A program made the translations under genes and the position numbers. Below, piece after piece: positions 21,283 through 32,261 of a stretch of 64,000 nucleotides of DNA. This DNA comes from Bedellia somnulentella (lineage: Eukaryota; Arthropoda; Insecta; Lepidoptera; Bedelliidae), in assembly GCA_963576735.1 (NCBI GenBank), contig OY755196.1, positions 11,141,912 through 11,205,911 on the forward strand, written 5' to 3'. Each line of letters begins with the position of its first letter. Within the stretch, counting starts at the first letter, position 1. Below the pieces are notes generated by a model. That model worked only from the letters and a program-made list of their open reading frames with translations. It made no database searches and was not told where the DNA came from.

Positions 21283-21778
21283 AATTCGGTATGCAAAGTT
21301 TGACAAAAGTTGCGCTGATTACGAAACCATTTCGTAGTATTATGTTTTTAAACAATATTTTCTTGAAATTAAATCAAACAAAGCTAAGATGACCGTTATT
21401 TTATCAAAAAATTGTAACAGTATTTGACCTTCAGTGTTATTTCAAAGACATTCGTTTTTGCAGTTTATTAATAAAATATCGCAAATAATAGGTTTGTTTA
21501 GTATAATATCGTAATAATTTCATTTGAGATCACAAATTCGTGAAATGTTTTGCAATCACCAACATTTTTATTAAACATTTCGCTTCATTCGCATGTTACT
21601 ACGTGATATTTTCGATTGATGACGTCATTAAGAACAAAAGTTAAACAATCTTTAAAAAAACATATCTTTACAATTACTTACTTTAAATGAAAATAATCAA
21701 ATTAGTCTTTTATTTTCGTGTTTGCTATCGAATAAAAATATTAAGTAAATACCAAAAAAAAACTTTGTATACCGAATT
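21283..21778. mobile_element. 496-bp MITE, copy 1
   Basis: Ends are inverted: AATTCGGTATGCAAAGTTT at the left, AAACTTTGTATACCGAATT at the right. A second copy of equal length is at 38991-39487 and aligns throughout. Both copies have AATT at both ends, so AATT is either a 4-bp target duplication or part of the TIR. No ORF. Confidence 0.8.
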
Positions 21779-21894
21779 AAGAAATTTATTATATTTTCTT
21801 GAGCATCACTGCTATGCCCGCCAAATACTCGTTGTTATGAATAAATTAAATAGACGTTGGAGTCGTAAGTTAGAATATATTTGACTATTTCTTC

Positions 21895-22100
21895 TGAAGT
21901 GACTTCTTGTCTGGTCACTATACTCACGTAATAAGAAATTTAAGGACCAGATTTATCGCCGCGTTATTAAGTTCTTAATTATTTATTTAAACTCGCATAT
22001 GCAAAGGGTAATTAGATTATTATTACACTTATTATCCAGACACACTGACATATTGTTATACTCAGCCATGTGACTTTTCTCACGATGATTTCGCATCCCG
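21895..22100 (-). mobile_element. Diverged SINE-A remnant
   Basis: CTCACGTAATAAG, TTTATCGCCG, ACTCAGCCATGTGAC and CTCACGATGATTT keep the family order with an AT-rich insertion between them. Confidence 0.5.
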
Positions 22101-22153
22101 TTTGTTATGTAATAAACTAGTATGAAAACAATCAATAAAAAATCTTAAAACTA

Positions 22154-22159
22154 TTTATT
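22154..22159 (-). terminator. Polyadenylation signal of the secreted-protein gene
   Basis: AATAAA on the minus strand, 27 bases after the stop codon at 22186-22188. Confidence 0.6.
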
Positions 22160-22185
22160 AATAAATTATCATCGCCTCTTTCTTT

Positions 22186-25100
22186 CTAGCCGTACGGATA
22201 TGCGTAATAAGAGTAGTTTGGTCTACATCGCGAGCATGATCTAGGAGTGTGTGGTTGCGGGTTCTGATATGTCCGAGAGTATGCGTAATTGTAAGGTATC
22301 ACGGATTGGTACGTCGGTTGGGAAGGGACGAACACGGGATAATAGATGTAATGCCCATTTGTATTGTAGTTAACTGCTGGCGTGTTAGATATTACGGGGC
22401 TTACATTATGTGGAACAACCGGGTTTGGTCCAACATGACCTTGATTTTTGGCACCAGTATTTGTATTTGGTGTTACATGGGTTGGTTTTGGTGTGGTTTG
22501 GGTTGGAGTTGGTGTAGCCTGGGTTGAACTTGGTGAAGGGGGGCTGGGTTCTGATGGAATAACGATTGGTTTTTGTTTGGTTGGGTCGGAATCGTCAGAG
22601 CTTACTTCAGAAGTTTTATTTAGATCAGGAACTATTTCTCCGCTTTTTGCGCCTCGTCTAAAGTCAATTTTATCTAATTCAGGGCTCTCTTCTTCTGAGT
22701 CACTGTCAATATCTAAGACTTTTTGTCCTTTGTTTTGCTCTTTAAATTCATTTTGGGGCTTATCTTTGTTGTTTGATGTTACCGTGATGGTCGTCGTTTT
22801 ATGGACGACATTTCTGACAGGATTCTTTTCATCATTATTACTATTTATGGGATCTCCAGCTGAACTGAAATCGTTTGGATGGTTAGCTAGTTCAATAGTT
22901 TTTTTTCCAACAGAACTTAAATCGTTAAGGTGTACGTTATTTTCATTGTTATCTTTAATGGTTATTATTTGACCTCCAATAGTGTTTATATCGTTTTTAT
23001 TTGGGGATTTCGCAATTGTTTTAAATCCATCTGTTATATCTGTTACTCTAACAATTTTGCTTCCAGTTGGGCTTAAATCATTTTGATATTGAACATCGCC
23101 ATCATGAGAGTTTTCATCTGTTAAAGTCACTATTTGGATAACTGGATCTATAACATGTTTTTCTCGAACGACATTTCGTTTAAGTCTAATCAGTTGACCA
23201 CTATTTTGGGATCGTAGAATTGATTTAGAATCTGTTAAATTTATGACAGTTTCATTCCATATAGATTGATGAATATTTAGAGAATTATTAAGTGAGTTTC
23301 CCATTTCATTTTTAGTTGTTTGTGCCGTCTGATGTCGTTTAACTATTAACATGTTTTCGCCTATGTTACTTAAATCATTTTCATCTTCAATTGTACTGCT
23401 AATATTATTTATTTTGAATTTTGATATTTCTCTTGGAAGTTTTAAACCAGGTGTCCTTAAGTCATCTTGTTTAAGCATTATAACTTTACTTTGCGACTTT
23501 TTGGGATTTTCAAGTTCCAAGTCTGATCTTACTGTTGTGATCTTGTAACCAAAATTTTTTATGTAAATTGGTTTGCGTGGTTCTGGTTCATCGTTTCTTA
23601 ATTTGCCAATATTAGAATCCTTTTGATTATCCGCTGATATTCTACTGATTGGTAACAGAGCAAAAGGTTTTTCCTTTTCATCATTTTGCAACGTTTGGCT
23701 ATCGTCGGGTGTAAGCGGTTCAGAAGTGATATTGGAGTTTTGTGATACATTGACATTTTGAATTTCATTGAAAAGTTTAATATCTTTATTATTTGTTTCA
23801 TTAAGTGTGATATTTTTTATTCCGTCATCATATTGATAATCATAGTTATCGAATAAATAATCCAAAGCATCTTTATTGCTGTTTGATAAATCTATTGTGT
23901 TAACACTCTCTGTTGCTTTTTCATCTGAATCATGATGAGAACCTTTTTCATCAGCAGTGAACAATACATCCACTGGAATGGTTTCATTTATATCCAACAT
24001 ATTATGCTCCTTAAGAACATCATTGTCGGCGCTTGATATTTGAATAAGTAGAGGAATCGATTTATTTATATTTTTGTTACAGTTGTCTAGAATAACAACA
24101 TGTGTGAAAGTGTTTTTTGTTCCATACTCACCAATTTTATGCCCATAGTATTTTGTAACTTTTTCGTCTATTTGTGTAACAGGCTTCAGTGACTCAGCCT
24201 GGAGAAGAGTGTCAAGATCGGACTTTTGTAAAATTACTATGTTAGGTTGAACAATAACTTGTACAGGTTGTTTTTGTGTATCACAACGACACTTTTCTTC
24301 AAATGTTTTTTCCTGAGCTTCTGAATTTACAGCTTCGTTTTGAATGGTTTCTGGCACTATTTCTATGATGTTGTGACTTGATTCCTTTTCATTCAAATCA
24401 TACTGATTTAAATTATGGTTTAAAAGAAACTGCATTCTATCATATAAGTATTCAGGATTCTGTAGCAATAAGAATAAATTATTGAGATCGGGATTTGATT
24501 TAAAATTTTCATCCTGACTTATATTATGCATGAGCGTAATAAGAAATTGACCAATAACAATATCTTTATTTGTTGCGATTTCATTATATTTATCTTCACT
24601 TAAAAGTTCTTTAAGGTAATCATCAAATTTTTTCAATACTAATACATGTTGTTCTATGATGTTTAATTGTTCCTTTTGTAAAGAGACATTATCTTCTATG
24701 GTTGCCATATTAGGCCGTTCCAAATTATCGTTTTCTATTTCATATGAAGTTTGTATTGTGGGCTGGCTTTCCGTAGGAGCTATACTTTCATAATCTACAA
24801 TATCCAAAGAGCTTTTTGTATTGACTACAATATCATCGATTGGTGTATGAGGCGGTTTAAAGACATCGTACACAATTTCATATGAATGTTGTAAAGGAAC
24901 ATCATAATCAGTGATTGGTATTTTTAAATTGTAATCATAGGAATGTGAATGGTAAGAGTTGTCTTCAATTGGCAAATCACTTGGACCAGTTTCCTCATTT
25001 ACAATTTTATAGGAATATTCTGGAGGAACGCTTATATTATCAACTAGCATATTAGGCCCTTCAGAGTTATCGTTATTTACTTCATCAGCATTCTCAATAG

Positions 25101-28100
25101 GAGGCTGACTGTCTGTAGGAGCTGCATTTTCTGGGGCGAATGGATTATTTTCATAAACTGGTTCAAGAGGCTGTCGCATTTCGTCAGCATCATTATTTTT
25201 ATTCTGGTCTTTCACAATTCGAACTTGTATAATAGTAAAATCATCGAAAGTATTTTTATTTAATGTTTTATGTAATTGATCCAAAGGCTCGTTTGGTTCA
25301 AATAATTTTTCTTGGTCGTTGATGGCTTCCCCAGATAAAAGATGTTTCGGTTCAACTGCTAATTTATTTTCTTTGTTGTTTACTTCTTCCTTAGATAGAG
25401 TATGTTTTGGTTCAAGAGCTAATTTTTTATCTTTATGTTTGGAATCCAATATTTTTGTAAAGTCTTTATACATGTTATTAGGATTCATTAGCAATAAGTA
25501 AATATCTTCTAAGCTTTTGTTATTAATAACCGTTTCTTTTTCAGGAATTTCTGCTAAAAGTGCCTGTATAAACTGAAGGATAATTTGATTTTTGTGCTCC
25601 TGACTTATGGGTGACGTTTGCTGAGGCAATGAATCATCCACATAAGTTTCAAACGCTTGCAAAATTATAGTATACATTTCGTCTGCATTTTCACTATCGT
25701 AGTTTTCTTTTTTTGGAGATGGATCTGTTACGTCGTCATCGTCATTGTTATTTATATAATGATCCTGATTATCCAAATTTTCATTAAGTTTTGTGGGTAT
25801 GTCAGAACTACTGCCTATTAATGTTTTTTTAGATGATTTTACAGTAATATCAGGAGAAATAACTAATGCTTTAAGTTTCACTACATGATCGTCTGTAATA
25901 TGTGGCGTGTGTGATTTGATCTGTTTTAGAATTACTGGTATAGCAGACGCAATTTTGACCAATATTTCTGCATCGGTAAGATGCGATGAAATGGTATCTT
26001 GGCTTTTTAAAATATTTGCAATCACATTTTCTAATTCTTGTAGCGTCATAGTTTGGGGTTCGTTTTGAGTATTTTTATTTTCATACTTAAGTGGCATCAC
26101 ATCACTCTGCTCATAATTTTGTAAATCACCAAAGTTATCGGGCAAATTCTGATATTTATCCGGGACATTATCAACTCCAATTTGTGCATTGTCGTACATT
26201 GTCTTTTTTTCTGAGATTGTTGTTGAAGTTTGAATGATTTTTCCAGTTTTTAATTCTTTTTGTTTTAAATTTGTCTTAACTGTAGGCTCAGTATAGTCAG
26301 AGCTAAGAAGGTCCTTTTCGTCATTATTTTCTTTTTCCTGATAATTAAGAGAATGGTCTCTATTCAAATTGGTAGTTTGATGTGGGCTTATATGATATTC
26401 TGTTTTGGAATTATAATCGTAAATTTTATGTAATTCATTTGTTGTTGTAGGATCTTCCTTGTCCGAAAGCACTATAAATTTACGTTCTTGATTACCAACA
26501 AAAACACTAACTACCTTAAAATCATCTTTACCTACATCTATTACTACAGGTTGCTTGTTAATGTAATTTTTTGGTAAAACCAAAACACCATCTTTATCTG
26601 TGGGTTTATTAAGGTTCGTTGTATTTTCATTATCTACAACTTCTTGAATGATAGATTGTAATAAATCTTCACCAACGCTATGACTGTTCTCAGATATAAT
26701 AGGTTCTGACATAATGTTAGTTTCTTTCAAATTGGTTTGAGTTTTTTTCGTAATAGTAAAACTTGTTTTATTATTTAAGTAATTATCCCAAATTGTTGGT
26801 ATAGATTTTTGAACGAAACTATGAACTGCTAAATTATTTATCGTAGGTCGCTTTGGTGGTATAACTTTATTCGATCTCAAATCAATATAATCAGCAATAA
26901 GACGAGATGGTGCAACCTCAGGCTTCTCAAGTATGGAACCCACAGATGTCAGATTTTGAATTGCGTCGATTGATAAATCATCCTTTTGGACAGTAGATAT
27001 GTTTATTGTTTTACCATAATTCAATACAAAGTCTGTATCATTTTGATTAATTGTAACATTGGTTGTAGTTGTATTATTATCAGTCACTTTAAATATCTGA
27101 TCTTTGTACTCATTTGTTTCATTATCAGATCTTACTGTATCATCAGTATCATTAAAATATGTGCTACGTGTATATATTTTACTATGCACCGGATCTGGTG
27201 AATTGTCAGCGCTAAAGTTATCATCTTGGACATTCGTAGAATTATTTTGTTGTAGCTTTATATCAGAATGAGGGTAATCTTCCAAAAGTGATTTGTTTTT
27301 CATAGTATTATATTCAACCGCGGATTTTGTCAGATTAGTTTCACTTGCTTCTAATTTTGGAGAAGTTTTTAACACTGATGTAACATTTTCAACTATAGAA
27401 ATAAAATTACGTCTTTCGTGTGAAGAGTTTTGTTTATCTGAGTATTGGTCCTCGTCTTCCAGTAGGTCAACATTGTTTTTGTTGTTAGTTCTTCCGTTTG
27501 CTTCGCCAGCATTTTCTTCGTATTCAACAGTTTCATTAAAGCTAAAGGTGGTATTTGTGATACCATGATGATAAGTGCTATTTAATATTTTAAGTACTGT
27601 GTCAACGGTGTTTTCCTTCGAATGATCGGTGTTAGAGGTTGGTTGGGAACTGTTGAGTAAATTTTCTGCCGCAGCAATTACTTCACTGGCCGACCCATTG
27701 TTTTGATCACCTTTGTCATACTGTGAAACAAAAAAAAATGTTGCACTTATTGTGAAAATCAAACTTGTCGTTATCTATATATACAACAGAAAGTTGTTTT
27801 GGTACTAATACTTCTGAACATCACGTGACACTGTCACCTGGTGTTCAGAGTACTCACTTTTTGCTTGGACAGTGTACTCACGTGATAGGGTGACCTATCG
27901 CCGTTTTGTGCGAATACAATGTAACATGACTAAGTACAACTAACCCATGTGGGTTTCCTCTGTTTTCCCTCATCGTTAACAACTATGATAAATTAACCAC
28001 ACATATGTCTTTAGAAAAGACAAAATGGTGTAGGCCCGACCCGGGATTAACACACTCGCCGTCTGCACGATAAGCAAACCCACTGAGTTATCACGTCGTC

Positions 28101-30707
28101 GTATAATATACTCACACATAAACCCTAGAATGGTTAAAACCTTACAAGGGATGGAAAATTAAGACATCGAAAGAAGAGTAAAAAAGGGTAATGCGGTAAA
28201 TGGAGCAATGAATAGTGTATTGTCTAGTCAATCGATGTTTGAAAAGGCCCGAATGGCTGTGCATAGTGCTGTTCTTATGTGATGATGCTTATGTATACAG
28301 CCAATGTTGGATGTTACAGAAGAAGTATGAGAGCAGAGTGAATCATAGCATATTGACTAAGAAAAGATGTGTACCTTCCTAATCCGAAGTAGAACAAAAT
28401 AAAACTTATAAGTTACTTATATGTGACACAGAGAAATATTCTTTTTACTATCGTATTAATGACGTTTATCTTTATCTTTTATACCGTGATAGCCCAGTGG
28501 GTAGAACACTCGGTTGTCGTGCAAACGACTAGTGTTCAAATCCTAGGTCGGGCCTACACCAATTTGTCTTTTCTAAAGACATATGTGTGGTTAATTTATC
28601 ATGGTTGCTAACGGTGAGGGAAAACATAACATAACATAACATAACATAACATAACATAACATAAACGTTCACGCCGTTTATCCCCGAAGGGGTTGGCAGA
28701 GGTACCAATACTTCTGAACTCACATGGCAGCGCCATCTAGTGTCCAGAGAAGGTACCCACGTTTTGCTTAGACAGTGTACTCACGTGATAGGGGGCAGGC
28801 CTATCGCCGTTTTGTACGAATACACTGTCACATGACTAAGTACAACTCAGCCATGTGGGTTTCCTCACGATGTTTTGACTAAGTACAACTCAGCCATGTG
28901 GGTTTCCTCACGATGTTTTGACGAGGCAAAACGTGGGTACCTTCTCTGGACACTAGATGGCGCTGCCATGTGAGTTCAGAAGTATTGGTACCTCTGCCAA
29001 CCCCTTCGGGGATAAACGGCGTGAACGTTTATGTTATGTTATTAATATCTTTATCTTTTACTATACGAGGCGTGAATAATAAGTTAGTTCGAAACGATTA
29101 ATCTACGTTTAATAAGCTAATTTATCTTTTAATAATTCACGTTTTGCTAAGCTCTGTAAAATGATTCATGACGTTATAGTTCATGTTGAATAAAATGAAA
29201 ATTACTTTGTTTTGTTACGCTTTAAAAATTGTGAAGAAAATGGTATAATATAATTTTACATACATACATAAACTCACGGCCATACATCCCAAAAAGGGGT
29301 AGCCAGAGTTATGAGCTTATTACTCCTCAGCCACATTTGGAAGTTGACAGGGGACAAGATGGTAGAAATAAAGTATCGTTGGTGATGGGTCTCCAACCGC
29401 ATCATCCAAAAACAACTTAATAATCGCCATACCCTTAGTTGCCTCTTACGACACCCGTGGGTAGAAAGGGGTAGTGATATTCTAAGCCGGCACTGCACGG
29501 CAAATTTATAATATAATTTTCTTTTAGATTTTCTTCAATTCAATATCATGCATAAAATATCTGAGTGTAATCGTTGTTTTCAACATCATTCCTAACAAGT
29601 CTATTTCATTGTGTTGAAAGACAAGCTCTATCACCACTTCTTACTTAAATACTCTATTAGGTCTAATTTCCTCAATAGGTTTTTAAAAAAGTAAAATGAA
29701 TAATTCAATAGAGAGGATCAATGTAAGTAAATAGGTGAATATAGAGCCAATGTGGATGGAAATGTCAGTAGTGGACGACCACAGAGGACATAGGTGTTTT
29801 AATTGAATAGAGAAGTGTTTCAGATATACAACCACAAGTGTTTTTTACACCAAAAGGTGTCTTTCGAAAATGATTGTAAAACAATACAAGAAATAAAGAC
29901 TTTTTAGGATAATCAGTTTGTAAAGTGAAACCTTGAGAGGTTTAGCAAGGTCGTACAAAGTGACGATCAATAGTCTCTGCCTACCCCAATGAGGACTAAT
30001 GTCGTGAGTACCTATGTGCATATTTTCTCTCACCGTTAACAACCTTGGAAAGTGAACCACATCTTGGATTTTAAATGGCTCTATATCTCCTGCTGAACTT
30101 AAAACTACATACCTAAATCGCATTCTTAAATTATACTATATCTAAGCCATTCTTTATATATAATTAATGAGATTGATATATTTTAGATATTTCTGATAGC
30201 TATATGGATCTCCATCATTTTTTTTATTATATTCTCTTAAAAATCCTAATACCTTGATTTACCACTTAAGACATTCGGGAAGAAAAGGGTTGGGGGCTCA
30301 ACCGCCAACGACAAATAAAAAAATAACCATCCAAAATAAAATAATACAAAATTCGCTAAAACGAGCTCAGATCAATCCGAATTGATGGAAAGTTCCATCT
30401 GAAACTCAATTAGTTTCATTTATGTTACAAAGAAATATTAAATTAGCCACTACACTACACAATTTATTGCTATAATTAAATGTTTAATTTGACCTTGAAG
30501 CTATTATAAAGAAATAACACACTGAAACGTGATAACACCAATGATTTTACGTATTACTTGAATTCACACTTCTATTAACACACTTAATGCTACAATTGGT
30601 CCATAATGTAATAATAATTATTATATCTAAGTACCTAAAATGCTTACCAAGGGGGGATCACAAATAACGTATTCGAATAACAAAAAAAACAACACGACAG
30701 TTCTCAT
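22186..30707 (-). CDS. Large secreted low-complexity protein, two coding exons
   Basis: Coding exons 30648-30707 and 22186-27720, about 1,864 aa. Exon 1 encodes MRTVVLFFLLFEYVIC followed by DPPL: a signal peptide. It ends TTG|GTAAGC and joins, in phase 0, to GTTTCACAG|TATGAC at 27721/27720; the ATG at 27762 is intronic. The mature protein is rich in Asn, Asp, Thr, Glu and Lys with many NxS/T sites. A roughly 85-residue helical module occurs twice (about 700-785 and 1045-1125) and a weaker relative near 577-640. Residues about 1440-1640 repeat a (N)DLSxxG...I unit. The tail is Ser/Pro/Thr-rich then Tyr-rich (SRCRPNYSYYAYPYG). I do not recognise the family. An extracellular, mucin-, cuticle- or silk-like structural role is a guess from composition. 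The 2.9-kb intron holds SINE and LINE pieces. Confidence 0.85.
27803..28096 (-). mobile_element. SINE-A in intron
   Basis: Body to head: ACTTCTGAACATCACGTGAC, CGTGATAGGGTGACCTATCG, CCACACATATGTCTTTAG and the tRNA-like end GATAAGCAAACCCACTGAG. The ATGTT tail is missing. Confidence 0.75.
28140..28340 (+). pseudogene. RTE-like LINE fragment
   Basis: Translates with breaks to a match of DIERRVKKGNAVNGA, SSQS..EKARMAVHSAVL and the CWMLQKKYESRVN segment of the LINE at 12085-13167. Heavily decayed. Confidence 0.7.
28484..29043. mobile_element. SINE-A composite forming a long fold-back
   Basis: A plus-strand SINE-A head (28484-28620) runs into a tandem ACATA array (about 28624-28667), then a minus-strand SINE-A 3' part (28668-28876), a repeated TTTTGACTAAGTACAAC patch, and a plus-strand 3' part (28921-29043). 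28668-28770 and 28921-29040 are near-perfect inverted copies covering AAACGTGGGTACCTTCTC, CTAGATGGCGCTGCCATG and CCCCTTCGGGGATAAACGG. Confidence 0.75.
29258..29506 (-). mobile_element. SINE-B with 14-bp target duplication
   Basis: Full copy from the ATGT tail to the 5' end (minus-strand GCAGTGCCGGCTTAGAAT). Flanked by TATAATATAATTTT at 29244-29257 and 29507-29520, which shows that SINE-B inserts by target-primed reverse transcription. Confidence 0.85.
29740..30025 (+). pseudogene. RTE-like LINE 3' end remnant
   Basis: GGAAATGTCAGTAGTGGACG corresponds to the GNFSRGRPRR part of the LINE, and 29935-30025 (AGTCTCTGCCTACCCCAATG...GTCGTGAG) is its 3' end. An unrelated stretch lies between. Confidence 0.6.
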
Positions 30708-30751
30708 AATATAACATCGGTATTTCCCTGCGGGCGTGATCCTGGCAACAC

Positions 30752-30759
30752 TATTTATA
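30752..30759 (-). promoter_or_regulatory. Probable TATA box of the secreted-protein gene
   Basis: TATAAATA on the minus strand, 45 bases before the start codon at 30707, leaving room for a transcription start near 30725-30730 and a very short leader. Sequence-based only. Confidence 0.5.
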
Positions 30760-31464
30760 CGGCGTCACGGCAAATAAAATAAATCAAATTTGCACCGTCA
30801 AATTGTACATTTGGTCGGACATGTTACTCATTTATTTTTTATTCCGCTTACACCTAAGCCTGTCGAATGTAGCTATTTGGCGAGTAAGTTGTGACAATTT
30901 CAGAGTGTATTATTACTTACGTCATATCCGATTCGTAAAACTTTAAGCGTTTACGTTTGACACGGCTTGTTAATGTAATAGGAAACTGTATATACGTAGT
31001 TTTTTACACGCGTAGGGGCCAGGGGCACGTTTATACGATAATCGTGTAATGGTAAACAAATAGACATGTGGGAAAGAAAATATGAGTAGGATTAGACTGC
31101 TGTTAGGACTTATAATAGTACATAATGATAGTTTTGTGCTGGTCAAGTAGTTTATCCCATGTGGTAACATCTCCGACCAGAGATGTCCCTAAATGCTTAT
31201 TATAACATTCTTTTCTCAAGAAGATGATAGGTCTTTAAATTTAAAATACAAGCGTAGGTATATAACTAGGATTAGGTGTGTATCGTGGTCGTGGAGCTTC
31301 GATAGGTGTGACAACAGACGATTTATCTACATGTCGACAGTTAGATTCATGCTCATGTCCTCAGTTTTGCATGTATTAATTTCAACTACTTGCTGATACT
31401 GGCTCTTGAATTTCGCTTGCTCTTTTCGATTCTAATCTCGCCAAATCCACGTTTAGTCCATTAA
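30760..31464. other. Unannotated upstream region
   Basis: Upstream of the secreted-protein promoter. No repeat, RNA or convincing ORF recognised. Confidence 0.4.
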
Positions 31465-31594
31465 CTAAACTTGGCAAGATTTATCTAAAATGACATCTCC
31501 TCGCTGCAACTGGATAAGATTTTTATATACTGATCTAAGCTCTGGGTAGACATTGGCAATATAGTCAATATGAAACCTCCGCAAAGATTCATAC
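31465..31594 (-). other. Orphan coding-looking island
   Basis: After an acceptor-like TTGTCAG the minus strand reads YESLRRFHIDYIANVYPEL then RSVYKNLIQLQRGDVILD and a stop. The composition is protein-like but I recognise no family and no partner exon. 31595-31904 shows nothing else. Confidence 0.25.
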
Positions 31595-31904
31595 CTGACA
31601 ACATATTAAAATCAGAAAAAAAATAGAGCAGCAGTTAAACGAAACCTATGTTTGAGAGCTAATACAAATGATTAAATTAATGATAGAATGGCTTCGTGTC
31701 ATCAAGCCTTAATGCAGGATGTTTTCGGGCTAACACACTCTACCACATTTTCTCATATTATTTACAAGAAATACTTACAATATTCCATGATTTTACCTTA
31801 AAGCTTTTCTTTACGATTCGGCAAATGGTGATGTCAGTTCAGAAAGACCACGGACAACAAATTTAGACCTGGTAAAATTAATGGCATGATTATGTGAATG
31901 AATT

Positions 31905-31995
31905 AACGAAGCTAGAGAGTTTTGTCAGTATCGTACAAAGTGACGATCGATAGTCTCTGTCTACTCCAATGGGAACTAATGGCGTGAGCATAATG
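31905..31995 (+). mobile_element. RTE-like LINE 3' end
   Basis: AGTGACGATCGATAGTCTCT then CTCCAATGGGAACTAATGGC and GTGAG, matching the LINE 3' terminus. 31996-32261 is unannotated. Confidence 0.7.
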
Positions 31996-32261
31996 TATGT
32001 GTAAATGTACATCACATGATATTAAGAAGAATTTTACTTTTGTGAATCCTTCAAAGATAAATGCAATGACGAAGGAAGACCGACATTTTAAAAGGTTGCC
32101 ATCGATGCATTAATATTTATATTAAATTGAAAATAACTTAATTTAAGATTTTTATTGTATTTATGAGCTCTAGATGTTTTTGCTTAGCGTTAATAGCCTT
32201 GATAAAAACCACATAGAACAATAAGTTCACGCCTTGAAATATATTAATGTATTTTATTTAT

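Noticed and set aside
22249..22972. Plus-strand ORFs opposite the secreted-protein exon
   Set aside because: They mirror the biased codon content of the real minus-strand exon and show no domains.
27721..27762. Start codon of the secreted protein at 27762
   Set aside because: The segment contains a strong acceptor (TTTTTTTGTTTCACAG) and a signal-peptide exon exists upstream in phase, so this ATG is intronic.
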